Shown: positions 52,699-61,726 of the stretch, piece after piece
How positions within the stretch are numbered: position 1 is the stretch's first letter
How the letters are laid out: every line of letters begins with the position of its first letter
Origin: Gelidibacter gilvus
GTDB lineage: Bacteria > Bacteroidota > Bacteroidia > Flavobacteriales > Flavobacteriaceae
DNA: 64,000 nt
Direction of reading: 5' to 3'
Assembly: GCF_004115975.1 (NCBI RefSeq)
Contig: NZ_SDDZ01000005.1
Span: forward strand, 186,001-250,000
Translations under genes and position numbers: made by a program
The notes under the pieces: generated by a model
Database searches by the model: none
What the model saw: only the letters and a program-made list of their open reading frames with translations
What the model was told of the DNA's origin: nothing

Positions 52699-54945
52699 TT
52701 AATTGTATAATTTGGACGAGGGCGCCATAGAATTTTTAGTACGCTTATTGGGTGTATTTCCCATGGTAAACACCAATTCTCCGCCCGCCATAATCTCTTT
52801 ATGTGTGATATAATTCCGATCTACATCTTCGCCATTTAAAGAAATGGTTTGAATGTAAACATTGCCTTTATTATTGTTCAATGCTTTTACCGTGAAGGTT
52901 TTTCCGTTTTCTAAATTGACGGTTGCTGCATCGATAAGTGGTGATCCAATGGCATAAACGCCTTGTGCAGGATTCATCGGATAAAAGCCCAAGGCACTAA
53001 ACACGTACCATGACGACATTTGTCCGCAGTCTTCATTGCCACAATGTCCGCTTGGTTCATTCTGATATTGAGTTTCTAAAATCTCACGAACCAGTTTTTG
53101 TGTCTTCCACGGCTTTTCAATATAATTGTACAAATAGGCAACGTGGTGACTTGGCTCATTACCATGCGCATATTGACCGATCATTCCCGTACTGAAAATA
53201 GGTAATACGTCTTCTGCCAGCGGGTTTAAAGTAAACATCGAATCGAGTTTCCTTTCAAATACGTCGTTTCCTCCAACACGTTCGGCAAGACCTTCTATAT
53301 TGTGCTGAACCGACCAGAAATATTGCCATGCATTACTTTCACAGAAATATGAGGAATAATCTTTCGGATCAAAATCTGAAATAAAAGTGCCATCTTTCAA
53401 TTTTGGATGCATAAAAGTGCTGTTGGTATTATAGACATTTTGCCAATTTTCCGAACGTTTTATAAAGCTATTATAATCGTCTGTTTTTCCCAAGGCTTTT
53501 GCGAATTGTGCAATACACCAATCGTCATAAGCATATTCCAAAGTTTTGGAAACCGACCAATCGTCTTCCTGGTCACCTGCTGGTACATAACCCAAAGCCA
53601 TGTACTCATCAATTTGTCTGGAAGTATCTGTAGCACTCGCGATACACGCTTGGTAAGCTAAATCGACATCAAAATCTTTAATCCCTTTAAAATAGGCATC
53701 AACAATTACGGGAACGGCGTGGTAGCCAATCATCATATTGGTTTCGTTCCCTTGCATGGACCAAACTGGTAAAAGACCTGTTTCTTTATAATGGGCCAGC
53801 ATGGAATTGACCATGTCCGACACTCGATTGGGATGCATGATGGTGTATAATGGATGTGCCGCGCGATACGTATCCCATAGCGAAAACGTATCGTATCTAT
53901 CAAAACCTTTGGCGTTCATGATACTATCATTGGCGCCTTTATAATCGCCATTAAGGTCACTTAATAAAGTGGGCGCCAACATGGATTGGTACAGCATCGT
54001 ATAAAAAATACGCTTTTTGGTATCGTCAGCAATGGTAATGTTGATTTTATTGAGCTGGGTTTCCCATTTGTGTTCAGCTTGATTCCTTATTTCATCAAAA
54101 TCAAAATGTGGTGCTTCCTCTTCCAAAGATTTATAAGCGCCTTCAATAGTTGCGGTAGATAATCCTGTTTTTAAAATGATTTGGTCGCCTTCTTCAGTGC
54201 TATAGTCTAAAATAATTTTAGTATTCTTTCCAGTAACTGGCGACTTCGCTAACGAATCATTTTTAAATAGTTGATAGGATTTGAAAGGTTTTGAAAGTTT
54301 AATAACAAAATAAACCCGTTGGTCTTTTGCCCAACCTGTAGATTTCCGATAGCCTTCAATGGTGGTGTCGTCAACCACATTAAAATGGGTTTCAGTAGGA
54401 CTGTCCCAATTTAAGGAATAGCCTAAATCGATGTGAATTTGTGTGCTGTCGTCTTTAGGAAAAGTATATCTATGAATGCCGGTTCTTTCGGTGGCGGTCA
54501 ATTCTGCTTTAATGCCATAATCCAATAAATCGACCGTATAATAGCCAGGAGATGCAGATTCCTTTTCATGTGAAAAACTCGAAAAAGGTTTAAAGTGATT
54601 GGCTTCTATGCGTTCTGAAAATCGGCTGTTGGTAGGCATCACTAATATATCGTAGAGATCGCCGGCGCCTGTTCCGGATAAATGCATGTGTGAAAATCCG
54701 GTAATAATGGAATCTTGATAAAAATAACCCGCGATCCGATCCCATCCCGAAATCCCAATATCAGGACTTAATTGCACCATACCAAAAGGAACAGTCGCGC
54801 CTGGATAAGTATTTCCAGGACCGTCAGTTCCAATAAACGGATTGACAAAACTGGTTAATTTAACTTGGTTTGACACCTCTGCTGACTCTTTGCATTGAAG
54901 CAAGAACATCGCAAAAAACAGCGTTATAAAACCAAATTTCTTCAT
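52699..54945 (-). CDS. GH92 alpha-mannosidase lipoprotein
   Basis: The third GH92, 748 residues, lipobox LLQC (Cys18). It begins FVNPFIGTDGPGNTYPGATVPFG, contains SLWDTYRAAHPLYTIMHP, ESNAWQYFWSV, HGNEPSHHVAYLYNY and the C-terminal GHCGNEDCGQMSSWYVFSALGFYP, the full canonical GH92 set. The HGNEP and GNEDCGQMS blocks are shared with the copy at 61727, and together these two form a subgroup within the window. The canonical set is close, as I recall, to characterised alpha-1,2-mannosidases, so trimming of high-mannose arms is the best guess. The lipid anchor contrasts with the signal-peptidase-I exported GH92s at 42856 and 45078. The start follows the GHL10-like gene by six bases. Confidence 0.94.
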   Translation of the reverse strand: MKKFGFITLFFAMFLLQCKESAEVSNQVKLTSFVNPFIGTDGPGNTYPGATVPFGMVQLSPDIGISGWDRIAGYFYQDSIITGFSHMHLSGTGAGDLYDILVMPTNSRFSERIEANHFKPFSSFSHEKESASPGYYTVDLLDYGIKAELTATERTGIHRYTFPKDDSTQIHIDLGYSLNWDSPTETHFNVVDDTTIEGYRKSTGWAKDQRVYFVIKLSKPFKSYQLFKNDSLAKSPVTGKNTKIILDYSTEEGDQIILKTGLSTATIEGAYKSLEEEAPHFDFDEIRNQAEHKWETQLNKINITIADDTKKRIFYTMLYQSMLAPTLLSDLNGDYKGANDSIMNAKGFDRYDTFSLWDTYRAAHPLYTIMHPNRVSDMVNSMLAHYKETGLLPVWSMQGNETNMMIGYHAVPVIVDAYFKGIKDFDVDLAYQACIASATDTSRQIDEYMALGYVPAGDQEDDWSVSKTLEYAYDDWCIAQFAKALGKTDDYNSFIKRSENWQNVYNTNSTFMHPKLKDGTFISDFDPKDYSSYFCESNAWQYFWSVQHNIEGLAERVGGNDVFERKLDSMFTLNPLAEDVLPIFSTGMIGQYAHGNEPSHHVAYLYNYIEKPWKTQKLVREILETQYQNEPSGHCGNEDCGQMSSWYVFSALGFYPMNPAQGVYAIGSPLIDAATVNLENGKTFTVKALNNNKGNVYIQTISLNGEDVDRNYITHKEIMAGGELVFTMGNTPNKRTKNSMAPSSKLYN

Positions 54946-54951
54946 TTTTAC

Positions 54952-56067
54952 TTATTTAAAGCTTTCTTTCGTTTCCCTAATGGTTTGCAGATAAGCATCG
55001 GTTAATTGCGGTCCATCAAAGAAGGTCACGCCTTTTGCTCCGTTGTCTTTTGCGTAATGAATGGCTTCTTTTAATTCTTCCGCAGATGTAAATGGTGGTA
55101 GAAAAACGCCCGTATTCAATCCGACATTTTTAGGTTCCAAATCCGTGACGCCTTGTTTGGTGGCATAACCGATCCAATCAATTTCCTCGTTATAAAATCC
55201 GTGGTAAATCATCGGATAAACTTCATCAATATTCCATTTATCCCAACGTTGCCGCACCATATGATCTGCCATTTCAGGATAAGGGAAAACCGCAGCCGTC
55301 AATTTTTTATTGTGTTTATGAACGATATCATAAGCCTCATTTACCAAATTACGGATGGCATTCAACCTAAAATTCTTCCATTCCATATCGATCGCCGTAT
55401 TTTCACTCTCCAACGGATTTTTATGATGGATTTTTTCGAATTCACTAATGCAGACCTCACAATAGCAAAAATCGAATTCTGCCATTTCCGTGTCCTGTTT
55501 TAAATCGTATTTCGGAAGTAAACCGATGGGTAAGAAAATATCGGGAAATCGGATATAATCCAAATGCACACTTTCAATGCCCTCTACTTTGGCCATTTTC
55601 TCAACCAAACTTAAGATATGATTTCTAGATTCAGTCCGTGTAGGGCATAACCATTGGTAGTAATTGACATACGGACGGGTATCAAAACAGGATTTACCGT
55701 CTCGGCTGACCATATACCATTCGGGGTGTTTTTGAGCAACAGTATCACCTGGACGATTAACAGCCCACATCCACGCATGCACTTTTAAACCTTCTTTAGC
55801 TGCTAACGGAACCAAACGTTCGAGTTCTTTAGCATCGGTTGAGGTGTTTATCAGAACCTCATCAATGCCACCTTCCTTATATCTTTTAAATTCGGCGGTA
55901 TACTCGGCATCAGCTTTATTTTTATTGGAAGTGATCCAGGTACCGAATTTAAAAGACCCATCGGTAGATGCGGAAGCATCTGAAAGATTTTGCTGTATTC
56001 TTTCCATTTGATTGCAGGCAACTACAGTTAAAAGTAAGGTCGCAAAAAGGAGGTGTCTGGTTTTCAT
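54952..56067 (-). CDS. GHL10/DUF187-like putative glycoside hydrolase lipoprotein
   Basis: A lipoprotein of 371 residues (lipobox TVVAC, Cys18) with a single TIM-barrel-like domain (about 40-360). Segments recalling the GHL10 (DUF187) proteins are FGTWITSNK, INTSTDAKELERLVPLA, VHAWMWAVN, HLDYIRFPD, VFPYPE and VYPMIYHGFYNEEIDW. A cysteine cluster CYCEVC (about 208-213) is unusual. The substrate of this family is not established that I know of, and no catalytic residues can be named with confidence; Asp and Glu in HLDYIRFPD and PYPE are candidates. Sitting 24 bases after GH18 and six before GH92, it is firmly inside the N-glycan operon. It might cleave a linkage not covered by the known enzymes. 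This is the most attractive unknown in the block. Confidence 0.75.
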   Translation of the reverse strand: MKTRHLLFATLLLTVVACNQMERIQQNLSDASASTDGSFKFGTWITSNKNKADAEYTAEFKRYKEGGIDEVLINTSTDAKELERLVPLAAKEGLKVHAWMWAVNRPGDTVAQKHPEWYMVSRDGKSCFDTRPYVNYYQWLCPTRTESRNHILSLVEKMAKVEGIESVHLDYIRFPDIFLPIGLLPKYDLKQDTEMAEFDFCYCEVCISEFEKIHHKNPLESENTAIDMEWKNFRLNAIRNLVNEAYDIVHKHNKKLTAAVFPYPEMADHMVRQRWDKWNIDEVYPMIYHGFYNEEIDWIGYATKQGVTDLEPKNVGLNTGVFLPPFTSAEELKEAIHYAKDNGAKGVTFFDGPQLTDAYLQTIRETKESFK

Positions 56068-56091
56068 GGCGGTGGATTTTTATACTAACTT

Positions 56092-57258
56092 TTAAAACAA
56101 GGATTCAAAAAGGGTATTCAGTAGCTCTTGATCTTTATCTAAACTATATTCCCAAAACATGACGCCACCCAAGCCTTTTTCTTTGATATACTCTGCCTTT
56201 AACTTGATTTCTTTAGGTGTATCATAAGAAATAAAAATATTATCGGTAGGATTCCAGAGGTAAGATGCTTTAGCAGATTCGTCGTACATTTTTTCATGCT
56301 TTCCGGATTTTAATTTTTCAAGTATTTCCCAATAGGAAATAATATATCCGCCTTGATTGGCCGATGCATATAAGGGAACCTCAGTAGGTGCAACCTTCTC
56401 CCATTGTCTGCCATAAAAAGGAATGCCCAAAACCAATTTTTCAACCGGAACACCAGCTTCGATATGTCTATCTATGGATTCAACGCCACTATTCCCGCCA
56501 TATTTTTCTTTGTCTGATGGGTGTAAATTAGCGTGATGCCCCGTTTGGAACATCCAACCTTGATAAAAGTCGTAACCCATAACATTTATAAAATCAAGAT
56601 GCTTGTGTGCTTCTCCTAAATTGGTATGATCGATATAAGTTTGATCGGCTCCTGTGGCAATAGTTAAAAGGTAATGTGTGTTGTCTTTTTCGCCTTGTAC
56701 ATCCAATGATTTACGGATTTCAGCCAAAAGCAAAGTGAAATTATCTTTATCGGATGGACGGAAGTCATTGTCTTCTGCACGTTGCCCTGGATATTCCCAA
56801 TCTAAATCGACACCATCGAAGTCGTGATTTTTTAGAAGTTCCACGCAGCTTTCTGCAAACTTCTTTCGTGATGCATCGTAAGCTGCCATGGTTGAAAACT
56901 GATCAGACCAAACCCAACCGCCCACAGAATACAGGACTTTTAAATCTGGATTTTTGGATTTCAAACCGATGAGTGTAGCGATTTTAGCCGCATCCGTTTC
57001 CAATTCAAAGGCTGCTTTACCTTCTACAATATTGGCAAAGGCAAAATTGATATGCGTGAGTTTTGTGGCATCAATTTTTGAAAAATCATAATCTTCGTAG
57101 CCCGCTGCGTAGCCAATGATTTTTAGATCTACGTCAGATCTTTTTGCAGTGGTTTGCTCCTGATTTGAGACCTCTTGATTTGTTTCTTCCTTTTTTTCAG
57201 ACGAATTGTTGCACGCGAAAAAAAGCGGGATTAAAAAAATGTATTTGATCACTCTCAT
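56092..57258 (-). CDS. GH18 chitinase-like endo-beta-N-acetylglucosaminidase, lipoprotein
   Basis: A lipoprotein of 388 residues (lipobox FFAC, Cys16) with a GH18 barrel. The DxxDxDxE motif reads DGVDLDWEYPG, with Asp148, Asp151, Asp153 and proton-donor Glu155. YSVGGW, MGYDFYQGW, GIPFYGRQW and the terminal GGVMFWEYSLD are also family marks. The WEYPG form is that of chitinases, not the D-x-DDEY form of EndoH-like enzymes. In this locus it would be expected to cut the chitobiose core of N-glycans, or chito-oligosaccharides. The chitinase-like alternative remains open. A neighbouring repeat (57275-57337) separates it from the CBM9-like gene. Confidence 0.9.
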   Translation of the reverse strand: MRVIKYIFLIPLFFACNNSSEKKEETNQEVSNQEQTTAKRSDVDLKIIGYAAGYEDYDFSKIDATKLTHINFAFANIVEGKAAFELETDAAKIATLIGLKSKNPDLKVLYSVGGWVWSDQFSTMAAYDASRKKFAESCVELLKNHDFDGVDLDWEYPGQRAEDNDFRPSDKDNFTLLLAEIRKSLDVQGEKDNTHYLLTIATGADQTYIDHTNLGEAHKHLDFINVMGYDFYQGWMFQTGHHANLHPSDKEKYGGNSGVESIDRHIEAGVPVEKLVLGIPFYGRQWEKVAPTEVPLYASANQGGYIISYWEILEKLKSGKHEKMYDESAKASYLWNPTDNIFISYDTPKEIKLKAEYIKEKGLGGVMFWEYSLDKDQELLNTLFESLF

Positions 57259-57274
57259 AATATAATTCTTTTTC

Positions 57275-57337
57275 AGACCTGTCAGGTTTTCCTCCTACGC
57301 TTAAGCTTCGGTGGACAAGTAGAAACCTTACAGGTCT
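57275..57337. repeat. AGACCTGTCAGGTTT palindrome with embedded CCTACGC repeat
   Basis: AGACCTGTCAGGTTT (57275-57289) is inverted with one change at 57323-57337 (AAACCTTACAGGTCT). The interior (57291-57318) carries CCTACGCTTAAGCTTCGGTGGAC, related to the repeat at 21223-21256. This nesting of one family in another lies in the gap between GH18 and the CBM9-like gene. Confidence 0.6.
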
Positions 57338-57346
57338 TTAACTAAT

Positions 57347-58408
57347 CTATTGACTTAAAAATTCGCCATCCTCTTTTATAATCAGTATTTTATCTGTAAA
57401 TGGACTTTTTACTGAAATGGTCCATCCAAAACTATGGATTTCAATTTTTGGTCGGATGGTTTTTCCTTCAACAACAATTGGGGATGACGATAGTTGATCA
57501 ACCGAAGTTGCCCATTGTTTATTCGTTTCGTAATGTTTTTTTTGAGCACGGAACACCTCGTACATTTCCCATTTGATTTTTTCATCGTTGGGGATTTCAA
57601 AACTATCTTTTCCGCCAGCTTCTTTGGACGAGAAATACACATAGCCCCACTTTTCAGGTTCGTGCATATTGATAACGCCTTGTGAGGACCAAACCCAATT
57701 GTATTCTGGAAGATAATTACCTTCGGCATCTTTTTTTCGACCGTATTTCCCATCGGTGATTTGATGATCCCAGTTCACTCTTGAAAAATTAACGCGCCAA
57801 AAATCATCTTTAGGCACATTTTCTTCGAAATAAGCTTTTTTGAAAACATCCCAAGGAATTGCCATCTCGAGCATCCAACCTTTGTCGGTATCCTTCGGAT
57901 TGTTCAATGTTCCATTGATGTTGATGGCTGTTTTCATCCCCGTTGCGGTCCAATCGTTTAAAACCACATTGCTTTCACGATAGGGTTTGTTGACAAATAA
58001 GTCCCATACGGTATTGATGGCATTAACCTCGATTTCATAATAATTATGGGTGTCGCCATCGGGATCAATGAATACTTCAAAATCGTTGTTGTAGAAAATA
58101 ATGGCGTCGTGTTCGGTGATGTCTGCCCAAACGTGTGGCTCTTCCATTTTCGCCAAAATATAGAAATAGGTATCATCCCATAACATTTTGACTTGGGTGT
58201 CGTAGGTTGGTTTTTTTATGCCTTCAATATCGATGAAGAGGTTGGTCCACGCTACTTTATTCCACGAGGCATCAGCATCACTTCCATCAACGTCTATAGC
58301 TTCGCTGGTATGGTAGGCGATGTAACTTTCGGGAACTGTAATGTTTTTGGATTGCCCAAATGTCAGCATGCACATACCGAAAAACAGGGGTGTTATAAAT
58401 TTAAACAT
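57347..58408 (-). CDS. Carbohydrate-binding family 9-like protein
   Basis: A secreted protein of 353 residues with a signal peptide ending LTFGQ. The first half (about 25-250) is a CBM9/DOMON-like beta-sandwich: DGSDADASWNKVAW, VKMLWDDTYFYILAKMEE, NNDFEVFIDPDGDTHNYYEIEVNA, GWMLEMAIPW and VNFSRVNWDH are the typical blocks of 'CBM9-like' proteins that accompany Bacteroidota catabolic loci. The C-terminal part is less conserved. No catalytic centre is visible. A binding or chaperone-like role towards the glycan substrate is plausible from context, but nothing else is known from the sequence. It is transcribed with GH18 and the genes downstream, and a repeat array lies upstream. Confidence 0.8.
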   Translation of the reverse strand: MFKFITPLFFGMCMLTFGQSKNITVPESYIAYHTSEAIDVDGSDADASWNKVAWTNLFIDIEGIKKPTYDTQVKMLWDDTYFYILAKMEEPHVWADITEHDAIIFYNNDFEVFIDPDGDTHNYYEIEVNAINTVWDLFVNKPYRESNVVLNDWTATGMKTAININGTLNNPKDTDKGWMLEMAIPWDVFKKAYFEENVPKDDFWRVNFSRVNWDHQITDGKYGRKKDAEGNYLPEYNWVWSSQGVINMHEPEKWGYVYFSSKEAGGKDSFEIPNDEKIKWEMYEVFRAQKKHYETNKQWATSVDQLSSSPIVVEGKTIRPKIEIHSFGWTISVKSPFTDKILIIKEDGEFLSQ

Positions 58409-58720
58409 GGAATATTTTATTATTTATTCATGATATATCGCCCGTTGGGGCTACAAAGATGTCGCTCCTACGGAGCTATAATCTTGTCGTTTTTGTTATC
58501 ATTAGCTACAAAGATGACGCTCCTTTGGAGCTATAACGTTTTCTGTTTTGTTATCGTCGGTCTACAAAGCCGTTGCTTTAATTCGGCTAAAATAACATAG
58601 TCAACGCTTTTTATTTAATGAGCAAATGGTTTAGACCTCATTTAAATTCATACCTACAAGGTTTTCCTTCGAGTATATTTAGACCTACAAGGTTTTGAAA
58701 ACCTTGCAGGTCTAATGAAC
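58409..58720. repeat. Tandem CTACAAAGATGNCGCTCC repeat region
   Basis: This 312-base gap has no gene. Near-identical 30-base units start at 58451 (ctacaaagatgtcgctcctacggagctata) and 58506, with a degenerate one at 58562, a period of 55-56 bases. Each contains a GCTCC/GGAGC hairpin. At 58681-58713 a perfect-arm palindrome (agacctacaaggtttt inverted) is present, matching 42794-42824. A plus-strand open frame across the gap is therefore repeat-derived. Confidence 0.65.
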
Positions 58721-59686
58721 TTATAAACTATTATCTTTTGTAAACTGGACGACTTCACTCAATTTCCCAAATGCCATGGCGACTACAGTATCTGCAGCAC
58801 CGTAGTAAATCGCTAATTTATCTTCTTCTATATCGTGCAATGCTGCGCAAGGAAACACCACGTTGGGTACGTCTCCTGTTGTTTCGTAAAGTTCTGCTGG
58901 TCCCAATAAATAAGGTTGGGTTCTGTACTTTACTTTATCGGGTTGATGTTCATCTAAAAGCGCGGCACCCATTGCATAACGGAAGCCGTTACAGGTGTTG
59001 ATTACGCCGTGATAGATCATCAACCAACCTTCATCTGTTAAGATAGGAATTGGACCTGCACCAATCTTGGTACATTGCCAAGCACTGTCAACAAATGCAG
59101 TGGTTTTCATGACACAACGGTGTTCTCCCCAATATTTCATATCCGGACTGTAGCTGATGTAAATATCACCAAATGGCGTGTGGCCATTATCACTCGGGCG
59201 ACTTAACATCGCGTACTTTCCGTTGATCTTTTTAGGAAATAAAACCCCATTTCTATTGAATGGTAAAAAGGCATTTTCACACTGGAAAAACTCCTTGAAA
59301 TCGTAGGTATAGGCAATCCCGATGGTTGGTCCGTGGTAGCCATTACACCAAGTAATCCAATAACGGTCTTCAATCCATACAACCCGTGGGTCATATTTGT
59401 AATCGGATTCGATCATTTCTGTATTTCCTGCTTGCATCACGATTGGATCGTGATTGATGTCCCAATCGATTCCATTTTTACTAAAACCAGCAAAAATATT
59501 CATTTGCACCGATTTGTTATCACATCTAAAAACGCCAGCATAGCCATCACCAAAAGGCACCACGGCACTATTAAAAATACTGTTGGAGGATGGAATATCA
59601 TATCTGTTGATGATAGGATTCTCAGAATATCTCCAAACTACATCTTTGCAACCTTCCGGTTTATCTTGCCAAGGAAATGTACTCAT
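58721..59686 (-). CDS. GH130 mannoside phosphorylase (Man-GlcNAc type)
   Basis: Phosphorolyses beta-mannosides such as Man-beta-1,4-GlcNAc to mannose-1-phosphate plus GlcNAc. It has 321 residues and no signal peptide, so it is cytoplasmic. The five-bladed propeller shows the GH130 blocks [74 protein letters not shown] and [22 protein letters not shown]; the second holds the likely catalytic Asp. The overall set resembles the branch acting on the N-glycan core disaccharide, known from gut Bacteroides and human-gut UhgbMP. Being intracellular, it is the natural terminal step for the disaccharide that the next gene may import. The start ATG is preceded by a 156-base gap containing the ccccct...aggggg repeat. 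Confidence 0.92.
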   Translation of the reverse strand: MSTFPWQDKPEGCKDVVWRYSENPIINRYDIPSSNSIFNSAVVPFGDGYAGVFRCDNKSVQMNIFAGFSKNGIDWDINHDPIVMQAGNTEMIESDYKYDPRVVWIEDRYWITWCNGYHGPTIGIAYTYDFKEFFQCENAFLPFNRNGVLFPKKINGKYAMLSRPSDNGHTPFGDIYISYSPDMKYWGEHRCVMKTTAFVDSAWQCTKIGAGPIPILTDEGWLMIYHGVINTCNGFRYAMGAALLDEHQPDKVKYRTQPYLLGPAELYETTGDVPNVVFPCAALHDIEEDKLAIYYGAADTVVAMAFGKLSEVVQFTKDNSL

Positions 59687-59701
59687 ATGTTATTTATTTT
59701 T

Positions 59702-59731
59702 AGGCCCCCTAACCCCAAAGGGGGAATGGAA
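59702..59731. repeat. CCCCCTAACCCC-AAAGGGGG repeat
   Basis: A short GC-rich inverted repeat (GGCCCCCTAACCCCAAAGGGGG) in the gap between GH130 and the SSS symporter. The string is a familiar flavobacterial intergenic palindrome from memory. On the minus-strand transcript it would form a small hairpin between two cotranscribed genes. Confidence 0.55.
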
Positions 59732-59842
59732 ACGTTTAGGTTAAACTTATTTTGTAAAAAAAAATTATTTTTTGTTCCTAATACTTCCTTTTATGCCAAA
59801 TCTCTCTCACCAATAATTCCTCATTCCTAATCCCTTTCTCCC

Positions 59843-61720
59843 CTAATTCGGAATCTTCCTCACCTTATCCAACCACGTAAACTTCAAGATTATCGAGGTT
59901 ACCAAAAATACGCCTAAAGAAACAAATGCCTTAGGATAATCGCGGATAATAAAGTAAATAGGCAGCACAATCATGCTGGATTGCCAAACAATACCGATGG
60001 CACAGTTTAACATATCCGGCCAAAATTGAGAATTACGCTCAATTTCTGAGTTATCTTTCTTTAATTCATTTAAAACAGGTTTCCAGAATCCCCAAGGATG
60101 GACGTTGGAATAGAAGGATTTCAGAACATCCATATCTGTTGGTTTCGTGAGATAGGTTCCTAAGAAAGAACCTATAAGCGACACCCCAAAGATGACTGGA
60201 AATAAATATATGGCTGATACATGGGACAGATCATAAAGTAGTGTGCCTTCTGTAAAGTTTCCTTTGTTTTGATCTAATAAAAATTGCAGACTGGCAATAA
60301 TCAACCCCGATAGCATGCCCCAAAAATAACCCCAACCATTGAAACGCCACCAAATCCATTTCAAGAAATTGGCCGCTACGTAACCTCCAAACAGAGAACT
60401 GGTAATCCATAAAGTCAGTGAGTTGATGGAATCGGCGAAGAAGCCCATGAATACACCGAGTCCAACCACGGCGAAAGACGCAATATGACTGGCTTTTATA
60501 TAATGTCTATCCGTTGCTTTTGGCTTAAAATATTTTTTATAAATATCATTCACTATATACGCAGGTCCAGCATTGACGAAAGCAGAAAAAGTGGACATAA
60601 AAGCCGCCAATAACCCAGCCAAAAGCAGTCCTTTGATTCCAACAGGAACATGGAAATTAACTACTTGAGGCAGTAAAATCTCCAAATCAGCCCAAGCTAA
60701 ATTAGGATTTGCAGCCATCTCGGGAGCCAATACTACCAAAGCAATAACGACCACGCCTCCAATTAGTAAATACCTAGGAATAAAGAGAACGAGATTGGTA
60801 AAACCACTCATATATGCTGCTTCTTTAACCGTTTTGGTGGAGAGGATTCGCTGCATATCAAAACTTGGTGTTGGTCCAGCGATACTGGCAAAAAAACCTT
60901 TAAAAAGACTCATGCCAATCAAAGCGCCAAACATTTTATACCCTTCTGAATCGACCAAATCATTAAACGCCTGGTATTTATCACTCCAATGGGTTTCCAG
61001 TTCCCAACCAAAGAAAATACTTTTCCACTCATCAGTAAGCACGCTTGTGACTTCAATATCGGTAAACGCGAAAAATGAATAGGCAGCGATCAAAATTCCG
61101 GCAATAACCATAATGCCATATTGTAGTACCTCTGTGGCCACGACGGAGAACATCCCTCCTTTTATGGTGTAAATAGTGGTTAGGAATATAATGATTAAGG
61201 CATAAGATTGCTCAGAAGTCAATAGTTCTGAAGTCCCAATATGCAAAGCCAGATCCCAAGGTAAAATGACGGTCATGAATTTACCCACGCCTTCAAAGAA
61301 ATAGGCAATAAAACCAATGGACGCAATAACTGCAAAAAGCGCCACAATTTTGTGGGACGCCCGTCCGGCTTTATCATCGCCAAAACGCGTTAGGATCCAT
61401 TCCGATCCGGTCATGATATTTGAGCGTCTGATCCAAACGGCCAAAAACATCATAATAAAAATCTGGTTCCATATGGGCCAGAGCCACATGAGCATAAAAC
61501 TCTTGGTACCATAAAGAAATAGCCAACCTACCATTAAGGCGGTTCCAGAAATATCAAACATCCCAGAGCCGTTGCTCAATCCTAAATAGTACCATTTTAT
61601 GGAATTGCCACCCAAGAAATAGGAATCCAAGCCTTTGGAGGCTCTTTTAGACATCCAAATTCCTACGCCTAAGGTTAAAACAATATAGACTGCAATAATT
61701 GATACATCAATAATATCCAT
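59843..61720 (-). CDS. Sodium:solute symporter (SSS family)
   Basis: An inner-membrane Na+-driven solute importer of 625 residues with about 13-15 hydrophobic segments and no separate binding protein. It begins MDIIDVSIIAVYIVLTLGVG; the YFLGGNSIKWYYLGLSNGSGMFD block is the SSS signature near TM2. Blocks AGPTPSFDMQRILSTKTVKEA and LAGLLAAFMSTFSAFVNAGPAYIVNDIY are also typical, and a soluble C-terminal tail (about 535-570) sits before the last helices. Its start lies six bases after the GH92 stop, and GH130 is next downstream. The pairing of SSS with a cytoplasmic GH130 suggests import of Man-GlcNAc or of mannose, but the substrate is inferred. Compared with the Kelch-fused symporter at 15549 it lacks a periplasmic propeller. 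Confidence 0.9.
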   Translation of the reverse strand: MDIIDVSIIAVYIVLTLGVGIWMSKRASKGLDSYFLGGNSIKWYYLGLSNGSGMFDISGTALMVGWLFLYGTKSFMLMWLWPIWNQIFIMMFLAVWIRRSNIMTGSEWILTRFGDDKAGRASHKIVALFAVIASIGFIAYFFEGVGKFMTVILPWDLALHIGTSELLTSEQSYALIIIFLTTIYTIKGGMFSVVATEVLQYGIMVIAGILIAAYSFFAFTDIEVTSVLTDEWKSIFFGWELETHWSDKYQAFNDLVDSEGYKMFGALIGMSLFKGFFASIAGPTPSFDMQRILSTKTVKEAAYMSGFTNLVLFIPRYLLIGGVVVIALVVLAPEMAANPNLAWADLEILLPQVVNFHVPVGIKGLLLAGLLAAFMSTFSAFVNAGPAYIVNDIYKKYFKPKATDRHYIKASHIASFAVVGLGVFMGFFADSINSLTLWITSSLFGGYVAANFLKWIWWRFNGWGYFWGMLSGLIIASLQFLLDQNKGNFTEGTLLYDLSHVSAIYLFPVIFGVSLIGSFLGTYLTKPTDMDVLKSFYSNVHPWGFWKPVLNELKKDNSEIERNSQFWPDMLNCAIGIVWQSSMIVLPIYFIIRDYPKAFVSLGVFLVTSIILKFTWLDKVRKIPN

Positions 61721-61726
61721 TTGCCG

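Noticed and set aside
58193-58600. Plus-strand frame of 135 codons
   Set aside because: It is antisense to the CBM9-like gene and then runs through tandem repeats.
59333-59830. Plus-strand frame of 165 codons
   Set aside because: It is antisense to GH130 and to the adjacent repeat; no domain or signal is recognised.
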